A DNA stretch of 56,991 bases from Flagellimonas alvinocaridis (GTDB lineage Bacteria > Bacteroidota > Bacteroidia > Flavobacteriales > Flavobacteriaceae), in NCBI RefSeq assembly GCF_004916895.1, contig NZ_SNTZ01000015.1:1-56991 (forward strand), written 5' to 3'. A program made the translations under genes and the position numbers. The notes below the pieces were generated by a model. The model saw only the letters and a program-made list of their open reading frames with translations, was not told the DNA's origin and made no database searches. Positions 42,828 to 52,686 of this stretch are shown here, in pieces. Positions within the stretch are counted from its first letter, which is position 1. Every line of letters begins with the position of its first letter.

Positions 42828-44804
42828 TCAATAGTTATACAGTTCCAATAAAGCTGTTTCAAATCTCTTTTTAGGCAGGTAATTCTCCTCTAGTTCCCTT
42901 GCAAATGGTACTGGTGTTTCCAAACTGCCCACTCTTTTTACCGGAGCGTCCAAATATTCGAAACAATGTTCCATGACCATTGCGGAAATATCACTTGCAA
43001 TGCCGCCAAACAACGTATCTTCTTGCAATATGATGAGCTTTCCTGTCTTTTTTACCGAAGCATAGACAGCATCTAAATCTAGAGGTTGAAGTGTACACAA
43101 ATCTAAGAGATCTGCTTCAATTTCTGGGTGCTTTTCCAATACTTCCATGGCCCAATGTACCCCAGCCCCGTAACTCACTATGGAAATTGAATCGCCCTCT
43201 CTTATTTTATTGGCTTTTCCGAAGGGCAAGGTGTAATAATCCGATGGTACATCACCATAAACACTTCTATACAATCCTTTGTGTTCAAAAAATAATACGG
43301 GATTGGGATCATTTATGGCGGTGTTCAGTAATCCCTTAGCATCATATGGGAATGCAGGGTACACCACCTTGAGCCCAGGCACCTTGGTAAACCACGCCTC
43401 ATTGGTTTGGGAATGAAACGGTCCAGCACCTACCCCACCACCACAGGGCATTCGTAAAACCACATCCGCGTTTTCATTCCATCGGTAATGTACTTTGGCC
43501 AGATAATTCACTATGGGATTGAATCCACTGCTCACAAAGTCTGCAAACTGCATTTCCACCACAGCTTTCATTCCATTAATGGACAAGCCCATAGCGGCAG
43601 ACACAATAGCCGATTCGCAGATAGGGGTATTCCGCACCCGGCTTTTCCCGAATTTTGTTGTAAAACCTTCGGTAATCTTAAATACTCCGCCATAATCCGC
43701 TATATCTTGCCCCATAATGATGAGTTCATTATGGCGGTACATGGATTGCTCCAAACCTTCAGAAATAGCGTCCACAAAACGAATATTTTTCAAATTATTT
43801 TTTGATTCAACTACTTCATATTTATATTCTTGATATACTTCACCTAACTCTTTACTTTCAATGAAAGAAACAGCAGGTTCCTCAAAAGCCAGTTGTAAAT
43901 TTTCATTGATTTCTTCCGATATCCGCTCTTTAAACCCCTCTATTTCCTTGTGGCCAATCAGACCTTCGCTCAATAAAAACGACTCATAATTGGCGATCGG
44001 GTCTTTCTTCTCCCACTTTTTCATCAATTTTTCAGGGACATATTTGGTGCCGCTGGCCTCTTCGTGCCCCCTCATCCGGAATGTCTTGAACTCCAATAGA
44101 ATGGGTCGCGGACGTTTTCTAATGGCTTTACAGATTTCATCCACCTTTGTATACACTTCCAAAATGTTATTCCCCTCAATTATGCGGGATTCCATCCCAT
44201 ATCCCTTGGCTCTATCGGCAAGATGTTCACAATTGTACTGCTCATTGGTGGGTGTCGATAGTCCGTACCCATTATTTTCAATACAAAATAACACGGGGAG
44301 GTTCCACACGGAGGCTACATTGAGCGCCTCATGAAAATCCCCTTCACTGGTAGCCCCTTCCCCAGTAAAAACAGCAGTCACCCGCTTTTTGCGTCGGAGC
44401 ATGTCCGCTAAAGCAATACCATCAGCCACACCCAATTGGGGACCTAAATGCGATATCATCCCAACAATCCTGTACTCTTGCGTTCCAAAATGGAAACTAC
44501 GGTCCCGTCCTTGGGTAAACCCACTTTGTTTTCCCTGCCATTGGGCAAAAAGTCTATGCAATGGAATGTTTCGGGAAGTGAACACCCCAAGGTTTCTATG
44601 CATGGGAAGAATGTACTCCTCGGCCTTCAGTGCATGGGTGACGCCGACCGAGATGGCCTCTTGCCCAATACCGCTGAACCACTTGGAGATTTTTCCCTGC
44701 CGAAGCAACACCAACATCTTCTCCTCTATCATTCTGGGCTTCAACATGCCCGTGTATAAATCCAAAAGTTTTTGTTGGTCCAAATCCCCGATGTGATATC
44801 GCAT
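42828..44804 (-). CDS. Fused 2-oxoacid dehydrogenase E1 alpha/beta
   Basis: A 658-residue protein joining both E1 chains. The alpha part (1-330) has the thiamine-diphosphate motif FTGEGATSEGDFHEALN ending in ENNGYG, and the phosphorylation-loop region HEEASGTKYVP. The beta part (about 345-658) shows GQDIADYGGVFKITEG, TPICESAIVSAAMGLSINGM and MPCGGGVGAGPFHSQ. Fused E1 chains of this length are normal in Bacteroidota and usually feed branched-chain (2-oxoisovalerate) or pyruvate complexes. No E2 or E3 gene is next to it. The substrate is inferred. Confidence 0.9.
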   Translation of the reverse strand: MRYHIGDLDQQKLLDLYTGMLKPRMIEEKMLVLLRQGKISKWFSGIGQEAISVGVTHALKAEEYILPMHRNLGVFTSRNIPLHRLFAQWQGKQSGFTQGRDRSFHFGTQEYRIVGMISHLGPQLGVADGIALADMLRRKKRVTAVFTGEGATSEGDFHEALNVASVWNLPVLFCIENNGYGLSTPTNEQYNCEHLADRAKGYGMESRIIEGNNILEVYTKVDEICKAIRKRPRPILLEFKTFRMRGHEEASGTKYVPEKLMKKWEKKDPIANYESFLLSEGLIGHKEIEGFKERISEEINENLQLAFEEPAVSFIESKELGEVYQEYKYEVVESKNNLKNIRFVDAISEGLEQSMYRHNELIIMGQDIADYGGVFKITEGFTTKFGKSRVRNTPICESAIVSAAMGLSINGMKAVVEMQFADFVSSGFNPIVNYLAKVHYRWNENADVVLRMPCGGGVGAGPFHSQTNEAWFTKVPGLKVVYPAFPYDAKGLLNTAINDPNPVLFFEHKGLYRSVYGDVPSDYYTLPFGKANKIREGDSISIVSYGAGVHWAMEVLEKHPEIEADLLDLCTLQPLDLDAVYASVKKTGKLIILQEDTLFGGIASDISAMVMEHCFEYLDAPVKRVGSLETPVPFARELEENYLPKKRFETALLELYNY

Positions 44805-44916
44805 ATCCTAAAATTCGTGTTTGATAAAAGTAGAAAAAAAGCGCTCATATTTTATCATATCCCCAATGGTTCCATTGAAATTATTACTTTTGATGGTAAT
44901 CCAATTTATCCATACC

Positions 44917-45867
44917 ATGAGCGCAATTCCAAGTGTCAACCTAGAGGATTTTGTTTCTGGAGATCCTATCAGAAAAGAAAAATTTGTCAAAGAAATAGGA
45001 GCTGCATTTGAAGATATCGGCTTTGTGGCCTTGAGTGGGCATTTTCTTTCCGATGCTTTGGTAGATCAACTCTATTCGGAAATCAAAAAATTCTTTCAAT
45101 TGCCCCAAAATGTGAAGGACAAGTATGAAATTACAGGAATTGGCGGTCAACGAGGCTACACTTCATTTGGAAAGGAACATGCCAAAGGCAAAAAAGAAGG
45201 CGATCTAAAAGAATTCTGGCATTTTGGTCAATATGTTGAGGACAATCCTAAATTGGAAGCGGAATATCCAGACAACGTAACTGTTTCTGAGCTCCCGGAG
45301 TTCAACCAGGTTGGAAAGGAGACCTACAAAATGCTCGAGAAAACCGCCCAATACGTGTTAAGGGCCTTGGCTTTGCATCTAAGTTTGGAGGAAACTTATT
45401 TTGATGATTACATCAAAAATGGAAACTCCATTCTAAGACCCATACACTACCCTCCCATAACCGAGGAGCCAAAAAATGCTGTTCGAGCGGCGGCCCATGG
45501 TGATATTAATCTGATTACATTGCTCATGGGGGCTCATGGAAAAGGACTGCAAGTCCAAAACCATGAAGGCCAATGGGTGGATGCCATTGCCCGACCAGAC
45601 CAACTCATGATAAATGTTGGCGATATGCTCTCCCGCTTGACCAACAACAAACTTAAATCAACCATACACCAAGTAGTAAACCCACCAAAAGAACTTTGGG
45701 GCACCTCACGATACTCCATACCGTTCTTTATGCACCCGGTTAGCGATATGCCGCTAAATTGCCTTGAAAACTGTGTGGATGAAAAGCATCCCAAAGGGTT
45801 TGAGGACACTACTGCAGGAGAATATTTGCATGAGCGCCTTGTGGAATTGGGATTGGTCAAAAAATAA
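44917..45867 (+). CDS. Isopenicillin-N-synthase-like 2OG-Fe(II) oxygenase
   Basis: A 316-residue cytosolic oxygenase. The N-terminal DIOX_N part is SVNLEDFVSGDP and FEDIGFVALSGH. The double-stranded beta-helix has the iron ligands in HGDINLITLLMG (His and Asp) and STIHQVVNP (His), with the 2-oxoglutarate Arg in TSRYSIPFFMHP. This is the full facial triad, so the enzyme should hydroxylate or oxidise a small molecule with O2 and 2-oxoglutarate. ATG 44917 begins MSAIPSVNLED, as is normal for the family. It is followed by the eIF1-like gene after 3 bases. Confidence 0.9.
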   Translation: MSAIPSVNLEDFVSGDPIRKEKFVKEIGAAFEDIGFVALSGHFLSDALVDQLYSEIKKFFQLPQNVKDKYEITGIGGQRGYTSFGKEHAKGKKEGDLKEFWHFGQYVEDNPKLEAEYPDNVTVSELPEFNQVGKETYKMLEKTAQYVLRALALHLSLEETYFDDYIKNGNSILRPIHYPPITEEPKNAVRAAAHGDINLITLLMGAHGKGLQVQNHEGQWVDAIARPDQLMINVGDMLSRLTNNKLKSTIHQVVNPPKELWGTSRYSIPFFMHPVSDMPLNCLENCVDEKHPKGFEDTTAGEYLHERLVELGLVKK

Positions 45868-45870
45868 CCT

Positions 45871-46200
45871 ATGGATCTACAAGACCAGCTAAAAAACCTT
45901 TTTCCCGACCACAAACCCGAGGAAACGGAAGAAATTGAACAAGAAACTTCAACATATTGGCTCCAAGACGAACCGATTATTTGTAAATATGAAAAACGAA
46001 AAGGCAAACCCATTACCCTCTTGGAAGGATACAATGGAGCCGATTCCGATTTCAAGAAATTAACCAAAGACCTTAAGACCTTTTTAGGGGTCGGTGGCAG
46101 CTATAAAAAGGAAATTATCATCATTCAAGGTGATTATCGCGACAAAATTATGGCGTTTTTAAAGGAGCATGGATTTTCAGTGAAACGGGTGGGTGGTTAA
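45871..46200 (+). CDS. SUI1/YciH-type translation factor
   Basis: A 109-residue protein of the eIF1/SUI1 fold: CKYEKRKGKPITLLEGYNG, DFKKLTKDLKTFLGVGGSYK, then EIIIIQGDYRDKI and the closing LKEHGFSVKRVGG. Bacterial YciH proteins bind the small ribosomal subunit and affect initiation fidelity. It is three bases downstream of the oxygenase gene and shares its message, a pairing whose meaning is unclear. Confidence 0.92.
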   Translation: MDLQDQLKNLFPDHKPEETEEIEQETSTYWLQDEPIICKYEKRKGKPITLLEGYNGADSDFKKLTKDLKTFLGVGGSYKKEIIIIQGDYRDKIMAFLKEHGFSVKRVGG

Positions 46201-46344
46201 CCATCCCTCCACTTGTAAGATACTTTATACAACCCATTCTTGTTAAATCTGAACATTGAAAACCAATGTTTTATGAAAAAATTTTTATGTTTTTGGTTTA
46301 AATCTTACTTTTATTCTTCCTAACCAACGAAAACTGAATTGAAA

Positions 46345-47277
46345 ATGAAATCACTGTTGCACATTACCAACGGCGACGGTTTCACGTCAAGATTGCAATC
46401 GCTACAGTTAAAAGGAGACATTATCACATGGCGGGAAATGCTCTGCGAAGGCAAAACCCTCTGCTCTGTTGGCAGTGAGTCTTTCTGGAAAACGCGATTC
46501 GATTTTTTAAACAAGAACTACAAGGTCACCAAGTCTTGGTTTGTTGAAAAGACCTTGAAGGAGTATCGATCTTTGTGTAATCACAAACAACAGGACCAAA
46601 TTGTTCTTTGGTTTGAGTATGACCTTTTCTGCCAAATTAACATGCTAGCCGTTTTGAGCTGGCTAAAAACCCACAGAAGACATGCCGAAATATCCTTGGT
46701 GTGCAGTGGAAATGAGGATGAAACGGATAAGTTATACGGTCTTAATGAGTTAAGCGACGAAAAGCTTTTGGAACTATACGGGAACAGAACTATACTCACC
46801 CAAGACGATATTGAATTTGCCGATTACGTCTGGCAATTGTACTGCAGCGATAATCCCATCCGATTGGAAAACCTAATTGCCCACAACGATTTTCAGTTTG
46901 AATACCTTTCTGACGCCTTAAAAACGCACCTGAAAAGATTCCCGTCCATTAAAAACGGACTCAACGAATTGGAGAACAAGGTTTTGAAAACATCCCTCAA
47001 TCAAAAACCAAAATCAAGAAAGGAGTTATTGGGAACTCTTTTAACCGATCAAGGCTATTACGGTTTTGGCGATACGCAGTACGACCGCATCATCACCTCA
47101 CTACGCCCCTTATTTAGCTCCTTTAATCCGGTAAGACTTACCAAAAAAGGCAAGGAGGTTTTGGACAACCAAACAAATTATTATTCTCAAATACGTGATA
47201 ATCAACTATATTTGGGTGGTTCTTTAAAGTACAACTTCTTATATAATACATCCACAGATCGTATTCTAAAACTTTAA
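46345..47277 (+). CDS. DUF1835 protein
   Basis: A 310-residue cytosolic protein. The DUF1835 domain at the start has LLHITNGDGFTSRLQSLQLK, ITWREMLCEGKTL and later QIVLWFEYDLFCQINMLAVL. The C-terminal half is helical, ending in a winged-helix-like part (RKELLGTLLTDQGYYGFGDT, TKKGKEVLDNQTNYY). DUF1835 has no settled function. The next gene begins one base after its stop, so they are coupled. TTG 46339 is rejected in favour of ATG 46345. Confidence 0.85.
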   Translation: MKSLLHITNGDGFTSRLQSLQLKGDIITWREMLCEGKTLCSVGSESFWKTRFDFLNKNYKVTKSWFVEKTLKEYRSLCNHKQQDQIVLWFEYDLFCQINMLAVLSWLKTHRRHAEISLVCSGNEDETDKLYGLNELSDEKLLELYGNRTILTQDDIEFADYVWQLYCSDNPIRLENLIAHNDFQFEYLSDALKTHLKRFPSIKNGLNELENKVLKTSLNQKPKSRKELLGTLLTDQGYYGFGDTQYDRIITSLRPLFSSFNPVRLTKKGKEVLDNQTNYYSQIRDNQLYLGGSLKYNFLYNTSTDRILKL

Positions 47278-47278
47278 A

Positions 47279-48163
47279 ATGTCTTTAGGAAACTCAGAAT
47301 TGATTCTGAACCCTGATGGCAGTATATACCATCTTAATCTTCTTCCAGAAGATATTTCTACTACAATTATCACCGTTGGTGATCCTGGTCGGGTATCAGC
47401 GGTCAGCAAGTACTTTGATTCCATAGAAATTAAAAAACAGCACAGGGAGTTCTGTACCCATACCGGACATCTCGATGGAAAACGAATCACAGTCATCTCA
47501 ACAGGTATTGGAACCGACAATATCGACATCGTTTTTAACGAATTGGATGCCTTGGTCAATATCAATTTTAAAACTAGAGAAGTGAAATCCAATAAAATAC
47601 AGCTCAGTTTTATACGGATTGGTACATCGGGTAGTATACAGCCGGATATTCCCGTGGACTCTTTTTTAATGAGTACTTCGGCCATTGGATTTGATAACCT
47701 CCTTCATTTTTATGATTCTGGACAGTTTACCAATACCAGTTTGGAAAAAGAGCTTTACAGACACCTTGGATGGGACCGCCATAAAATTCATCCGTATGCT
47801 GTTGATTTTGATAAAAATTTAGGGGAAATTTTTGCATCAAATCGTATACGATTCGGAATAACATGCACTAATTCAGGATTTTATGGTCCGCAAGGCAGGA
47901 CCCTTCGTCTTAATCCCAAGATCACTGATTTCAATGAACGTCTTGCTTCATTTATTTATCAGAATCAACAGATAACCAATCTGGAGATGGAGACTGCAGG
48001 CATATATGGTCTTGCCAAATTACATGGACACCGTGCCGTTTCCTTGAATGCAATCCTTGCCAACCGTGCAACAGGGGAGTTTTCTAAAGGTGGCGCAAAG
48101 GCCGTTGATGAGCTTATCAGATACACATTGAAAAAATTGGTTTCCAGCTCCCTTATCCCATGA
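47279..48163 (+). CDS. Nucleoside (uridine-type) phosphorylase
   Basis: A 294-residue protein of the PNP/UDP phosphorylase family. TVGDPGRVSAVSKYFD is the phosphate-binding start, VISTGIGTDNIDIVFNEL and RIGTSGSIQPDIPV line the ribose/phosphate site, and NLEMETAGIYGLAKLHGH is the signature Met-Glu loop that holds the ribose. It should split nucleosides to base and ribose-1-phosphate. Base specificity is not certain. It follows the DUF1835 gene directly. Confidence 0.9.
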   Translation: MSLGNSELILNPDGSIYHLNLLPEDISTTIITVGDPGRVSAVSKYFDSIEIKKQHREFCTHTGHLDGKRITVISTGIGTDNIDIVFNELDALVNINFKTREVKSNKIQLSFIRIGTSGSIQPDIPVDSFLMSTSAIGFDNLLHFYDSGQFTNTSLEKELYRHLGWDRHKIHPYAVDFDKNLGEIFASNRIRFGITCTNSGFYGPQGRTLRLNPKITDFNERLASFIYQNQQITNLEMETAGIYGLAKLHGHRAVSLNAILANRATGEFSKGGAKAVDELIRYTLKKLVSSSLIP

Positions 48164-48230
48164 TTTTTTTCTCAACTTAAAAATCATACCAAACGGAATG
48201 GGTATTTTTGGGATTTAAAGATTGCCCATC

Positions 48231-49079
48231 ATGAAAAAAGTAAAAATTATTGGAGTACCCGAACATTTTAACCTGCCATGGCACTTGGCCATGGAGGATG
48301 GCGCCTTTGAAGATCGCGGCATACAATTGACTTGGACCGATGTACCGGAAGGAACCGGGAAAATGTCCCAAATGTTACACGAAGGTGAAACGGATTTAGC
48401 CATTATTCTTACTGAGGGCATCATCAAGAGTATTTCTCAGGGAAACCCAAGCAAGATTGTTCTGGAATATATCTCCTCCCCCCTACTTTGGGGCATCCAT
48501 GTGGACAAGGATAGTCCAAGACAATCTGTCCAAGAATTGAAAAACGACAAGGCAGCCATCAGTCGATTAGGCAGTGGGAGCCATTTGATGGCCTATATTA
48601 ATGCAGAAAACCAAGGCTGGGACACCACTCAACTCCAATTTGAAACCATCAATAACCTTGATGGTGCCGTGGATAATATTAGCAATGGTTCTGGGGCCTA
48701 TTTTATGTGGGAGCATTTTACCACTAAACCCTTAGTAGACAATGGCACCTTCAAATGGCTGGGCGACTGCCCTACTCCATGGCCTTGTTTTGTTTTGGCG
48801 GCCACAGATGCGTTTTTAAAGAAAAGCCCAGGATTATTGAATCATATCTTGGAAGTCATTCATACCTACACCTCTGAATTTAAGCAAATCCCTAGCATAG
48901 ATAGAACACTTTCCAACAGATACGAACAAAAATTGGAAGATGTTCGAACATGGCTCTCCAAGACTACATGGGGACAGAATCAACTTTCTGACCACACTGT
49001 GAATGAAGTCCAGTCGAGATTATTTGACCTTAATTTAGTTGATGAAATAAAACCTGTTGAGAACTTTCTTTGGGGATAG
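48231..49079 (+). CDS. Substrate-binding-like protein without signal
   Basis: A 282-residue protein of periplasmic-binding-protein fold (NMT1/THI5 or ABC solute-binding type II): KVKIIGVPEHFNLPWHLAME, DLAIILTEGIIKSISQGNPS, and SVQELKNDKAAISRLGSGSH are the recurrent strands of the two lobes. It has no signal peptide or lipobox, so it works in the cytosol, unlike transport proteins of this fold. A biosynthetic or sensing role is possible. It stands alone, 67 bases behind the phosphorylase gene. Confidence 0.75.
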   Translation: MKKVKIIGVPEHFNLPWHLAMEDGAFEDRGIQLTWTDVPEGTGKMSQMLHEGETDLAIILTEGIIKSISQGNPSKIVLEYISSPLLWGIHVDKDSPRQSVQELKNDKAAISRLGSGSHLMAYINAENQGWDTTQLQFETINNLDGAVDNISNGSGAYFMWEHFTTKPLVDNGTFKWLGDCPTPWPCFVLAATDAFLKKSPGLLNHILEVIHTYTSEFKQIPSIDRTLSNRYEQKLEDVRTWLSKTTWGQNQLSDHTVNEVQSRLFDLNLVDEIKPVENFLWG

Positions 49080-49165
49080 TCTAACAATCTAATAATCCCT
49101 GATTGACACGAATTACTCGAATTTTCTCGAATGAAGCGTGCTTTTACGTATTTAAACAATCAGAT

Positions 49166-49831
49166 TCACCAATCTATCGGTTGCCTACCCAGTTTGGAAA
49201 GTAGGCCATTGGTCGCACTAAAATGTTGATTTCCAAACCACAATCCCCTATTGGCACTTAACGGCGAGGGATGTCCTGAAGTCAAAATATGGTGTTTGCC
49301 TTTATCAATCAAGGCCGCTTTCTTTTTGGCAAATCCGCCCCAAAGCAAAAACACCACCCCGTCCAATTGTTCCGAAACCGTACGGATGACAGCATCCGTG
49401 AACTGCTCCCAACCTTTATTCTGATGGCTTCCCGCTTGATGGGCCCTAACCGTGAGGGTCGCATTCAGCAAAAGCACCCCCTGGTCTGCCCATCGTTCCA
49501 GATTTCCGCTCTTGGGATACGGTTTTTCAACATCCACTTTGATTTCCTTGAAAATATTGACCAATGAAGGCGGATGAGCTATCCCATCCTTTACCGAAAA
49601 ACACAACCCATTGGCCTGATTGGGTCCGTGATAAGGGTCCTGTCCTATAATCACCACCTTGGTTTCCTGAAACGAACAATGGTCAAAGGCCGCAAAAATA
49701 TCCTTGCCTTTGGGATAGCAGGTATGCTGACTGTATTCCTGTTTCACAAATTGCACCAACTGCTCGAAATAAGGTTTTTTAAACTCTTGCTCCAAATGTG
49801 CCTTCCAGCTTGGATCAATGTTTACATCCAT
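49166..49831 (-). CDS. ung: Uracil-DNA glycosylase
   Basis: A 221-residue family-1 UDG. The catalytic motif is VVIIGQDPYHGPNQANGLCF (Asp of the water-activating loop near residue 66), the uracil-binding loop is LLLNATLTVRAHQAGSH, and the DNA-intercalating loop is SGHPSPLSANRG (catalytic His). These match the standard enzyme, which removes uracil from DNA as the first step of base-excision repair. Length is typical. Confidence 0.97.
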   Translation of the reverse strand: MDVNIDPSWKAHLEQEFKKPYFEQLVQFVKQEYSQHTCYPKGKDIFAAFDHCSFQETKVVIIGQDPYHGPNQANGLCFSVKDGIAHPPSLVNIFKEIKVDVEKPYPKSGNLERWADQGVLLLNATLTVRAHQAGSHQNKGWEQFTDAVIRTVSEQLDGVVFLLWGGFAKKKAALIDKGKHHILTSGHPSPLSANRGLWFGNQHFSATNGLLSKLGRQPIDW

Positions 49832-49840
49832 AAATATTTG

Positions 49841-49945
49841 CTATTTTTTCTTGGTCAGTTTGTAGAGCAAATAACCGATTCCCACAATAAAATGTAGCAG
49901 GATGATTCCCGCTATCACATAAATCAAGGTATTGTCATTGCCCAT
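49841..49945 (-). CDS. Small membrane protein, 34 residues
   Basis: A short frame, MGNDNTLIYVIAGIILLHFI, continuing VGIGYLLYKLTKKK, gives one membrane helix with a Lys-rich cytoplasmic end. It lies directly upstream of the glycosylase gene on the same strand. An in-frame TTG upstream would add 11 residues. No function can be suggested. Confidence 0.55.
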   Translation of the reverse strand: MGNDNTLIYVIAGIILLHFIVGIGYLLYKLTKKK

Positions 49946-50084
49946 TACAAAAGAATCTATGCCTAAAAACGGCAATGTTTTTTCAAAAGTACGTATTGAA
50001 TACCTTTAAATGGTCAAGCTGGCCACAAAAACTCTTTTTCCCTCCCAAGCCAAAATCCTATCTTTACGCCGCCAGTTGAAAAAG

Positions 50085-52256
50085 ATGCAAAACATTCACC
50101 CTAAAACACTACAGGATCTAGAGTTTCCCACCGTGTTGCAGCAGGTTTCCTCTCGTTGCAATACCGAACTGGGAAAGGAATCCGCTTTGGACATAGCTCC
50201 CATTGACGACAAAGAAATGTTATTGGAGATTTTGGGACAAACTTCTGAGTATTTGGCCTCTTATTCCAATGACAACCGGATTCCAAACCACGGTTTTGAT
50301 AGCATCAACAGTGAACTGTCCTTGTTGAAAATCGAGAACAGCACTCTTGAAGTCCCAAGTTTCAGGCGAATTTCAAGCATTTGCAAGACGGTCGCCATCC
50401 ATCAAAAATTCTTTAAAAAATTCAAGGAATACTATCCCCTACTTTTTAAAAAGTCAGAGGCATTGGAACCTAATATCGAGATTCCGGCCGCTATAGACAA
50501 CGTAATCGACAAGTTCGGGGAAATCAAGGATTCCGCTTCCGATGAGCTGCGGCACATCCGTTTGCAAATCAATAGTGTACGGGGCAAGATCAACCAAAGT
50601 TTCTCTGCTGCATTGGTACGGTATCAATCTTCCGATTTTCTGGATGACATCCGTGAATCTGTTGTGGAAAACCGCAGGGTATTGGCGGTAAAAGCCATGC
50701 ACCGCCGTAAGGTAAAGGGTACCGTGATGGGCAGTTCAAAGACCGGAAGTATTGTCTACATCATCCCAGAGTCTACGGTGGCCCACACCCGGGAACTCAA
50801 CAATCTGGAGTTTGAGGAAAAAGAAGAAGTCCAACGTATCCTCAACCAACTCTCCAACAGCATCAGGCCATTTGCGGCCCTTTTAAAACTCTATCAAGCC
50901 TACCTAACCGACATAGATATTACCGCTGCAAAGGCCAAGTACGCTTCCGAAATGGATGCGCTGCTTCCCGAAATCAGCGAGAAACGGGAACTTTTTCTAA
51001 GAGATGCCTATCATCCATTACTGTATTTGACCAACAAACGGAAGAATGAAAAAACATGGCCGCAGACCATTCAACTGCACAAAGAAAATAGAATCATTGT
51101 AATTTCCGGACCCAATGCGGGAGGGAAAAGTATCACCCTAAAGACCATTGGACTGCTCCAGACCATGCTGCAGAGCGGCTTGTTGATTCCGGTTCACGAG
51201 CGAAGCAAAGTATGTCTTTTCGATAAGATTTTAACGGATATTGGAGATAATCAATCCATTGAAAATCATTTAAGTACATACAGTTATCGATTGAAGAACA
51301 TGAACCACTTCATAAAGAAGTGCAACGACCGTACTTTGTTCTTGATTGATGAGTTTGGAACAGGAAGCGACCCCGAATTGGGAGGCGCATTGGCCGAAGC
51401 CTTTTTGGAAGTGTTCTACGAAAGGGAGGCCTATGGGGTCATTACCACCCACTACGCCAATTTGAAGGCATTGGCCAACGAATTGCCGCATGCCACCAAT
51501 GCCAATATGCGTTTCAATTCCAAAACCTTGGAGCCCACATTTCAGTTGGTGTTGGGCGAAGCAGGTAGCTCGTTCACCTTTGAGGTGGCCCAAAAGAATG
51601 GCATCCCCTACTCCTTGATCAACAAAGCCAAGAAAAAGATAGAGCGCAGCAAGGTTCGCTTTGATGCTACCATCGCCAAGCTCCAGAAAGAGCGCAACAA
51701 AATGGTAGAGACCGGCTCCAAGCTCAAGGAAGAGGAGAGCAAGGCCCGTGAAGAAGCCAACCGTTTGGAAGAACTTAACTCACGCATCAAATCCAAATTG
51801 GAGAACTATCAGGAACTGTACGACCACAACCAACGGATGATCCAATTGGGCAATAAAATCAACTCTGCTGCCGAGAAATACTTCTTGGATAACAAAAAGC
51901 GTCCCTTGATATCCGAAATGCTCCGCATTGTGGAAACCGAAAACAGTAAGCGTAAGAAAACCACGGCCAAAAAGGCCAAGGAGAAAAAGCAGCAACAGCA
52001 ACAGGTAGCCCAAGAATTGGAGCAAAAAATCAAAAAAGTACGGGTAGAGAAGAAAATCCAAAAGAAAAAGGAAATCCAAGCCGAAAAGAACAAGCCTAGA
52101 CCTGTCTTCAAAGTGGGCGACCGTGTACGCATGATGGACGGCAAGGCCGTGGGCAGCATAGACGCCTTGGAAAAGGGTAAGGCCATTGTAAACTACGGTA
52201 TGTTCACCACCAATGTGAGTGTGGACCAACTGGATTTGGTGGAGGCCAAAAAATAA
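50085..52256 (+). CDS. MutS2-like ATPase without Smr domain
   Basis: A 723-residue MutS-family protein. Core and lever regions fill residues 1-330. Walker A is ISGPNAGGKSITLK near 343, and Walker B is LFLIDEFGTGSDPELGG, with VITTHYANLKALAN behind. A long charged coiled coil follows (550-680, runs of Lys/Glu/Gln), and the end is a KOW-like beta barrel (FKVGDRVRMMDGKAVGSID). The mismatch-binding domain of MutS1 and the Smr nuclease of MutS2 are both missing, the usual state in Bacteroidota. It may act in recombination control or on stalled ribosomes. ATG 50085 was chosen over 50010 because homology starts there. Confidence 0.9.
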   Translation: MQNIHPKTLQDLEFPTVLQQVSSRCNTELGKESALDIAPIDDKEMLLEILGQTSEYLASYSNDNRIPNHGFDSINSELSLLKIENSTLEVPSFRRISSICKTVAIHQKFFKKFKEYYPLLFKKSEALEPNIEIPAAIDNVIDKFGEIKDSASDELRHIRLQINSVRGKINQSFSAALVRYQSSDFLDDIRESVVENRRVLAVKAMHRRKVKGTVMGSSKTGSIVYIIPESTVAHTRELNNLEFEEKEEVQRILNQLSNSIRPFAALLKLYQAYLTDIDITAAKAKYASEMDALLPEISEKRELFLRDAYHPLLYLTNKRKNEKTWPQTIQLHKENRIIVISGPNAGGKSITLKTIGLLQTMLQSGLLIPVHERSKVCLFDKILTDIGDNQSIENHLSTYSYRLKNMNHFIKKCNDRTLFLIDEFGTGSDPELGGALAEAFLEVFYEREAYGVITTHYANLKALANELPHATNANMRFNSKTLEPTFQLVLGEAGSSFTFEVAQKNGIPYSLINKAKKKIERSKVRFDATIAKLQKERNKMVETGSKLKEEESKAREEANRLEELNSRIKSKLENYQELYDHNQRMIQLGNKINSAAEKYFLDNKKRPLISEMLRIVETENSKRKKTTAKKAKEKKQQQQQVAQELEQKIKKVRVEKKIQKKKEIQAEKNKPRPVFKVGDRVRMMDGKAVGSIDALEKGKAIVNYGMFTTNVSVDQLDLVEAKK

Positions 52257-52261
52257 CCAAT

Positions 52262-52331
52262 GTCATTCCTGCGAAAGCAGGAATCCACTACTATTTCCTC
52301 ATTTGGATTCCGCATCTAGTGCGGAATGACA
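52262..52331. repeat. Two linked hairpins, GTCATTCC type
   Basis: The segment reads TCATTCCTGCGAAAGCAGGAA, then about 30 bases, then GGATTCCGC...GCGGAATGACA. It has two small hairpins with TGTCATTCC and its complement GGAATGACA at the ends. It lies directly behind the MutS2-like gene. It may double as a terminator, but T-runs are lacking. The gap 52257-52951 holds only this and the repeats listed below. Confidence 0.6.
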
Positions 52332-52430
52332 ATACATCCTCGTTAAGTAATTTTCTACTTTTCTGCGGCTGGTTAGCGCCCGCCTGCCGGACGGCCAGAG
52401 AGTCGAAGCACCAGTTGCACTAGTTCATTT

Positions 52431-52520
52431 GTCATTTCGAACCGAGCTATGGGAGTGTGAGAAATCCCATCAACTTAGAAAACTTCTCAATCGGCACATT
52501 GCGCCTCGTATCGAAATGAC
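52431..52520. repeat. 90-bp MITE-like repeat, copy A
   Basis: The element begins GTCATTTCGA and ends TCGAAATGAC, a perfect 10-bp terminal inverted repeat. A second copy of the same length lies at 52687-52776 and differs at only a few positions. It is non-coding. Such elements are presumably mobilised in trans or spread as REP-type hairpins. Confidence 0.8.
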
Positions 52521-52551
52521 GGATGTCTCTCCTGAAAAGGCAAAATTTCTT

Positions 52552-52589
52552 GTCGTCCCGAAAGGCTTCGGGACTCACTCGAAATGACA
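52552..52589. repeat. Short related hairpin element
   Basis: GTCGTCCCGAAAGGCTTCGGGAC followed by CTCGAAATGACAA shares the terminal GTC.. / CGAAATGAC pattern with the two 90-bp elements and carries an inner CCCGAA-AGGC-TTCGGG stem. It is probably a shortened relative. Confidence 0.5.
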
Positions 52590-52686
52590 AACATCTTCCA
52601 TGCATACCCTTTATGAAGTAGTTTAAAAAATGGGAAGTTTGGATTTTCCAGTATGGAATAATAATACAACTCTTTAATTTTCCCTT

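Noticed and set aside
45534..46067. 177-residue minus-strand frame
   Set aside because: It is antisense to the oxygenase and eIF1-like genes, both with clear motifs; its composition is Ser/Arg-rich as expected for a shadow.
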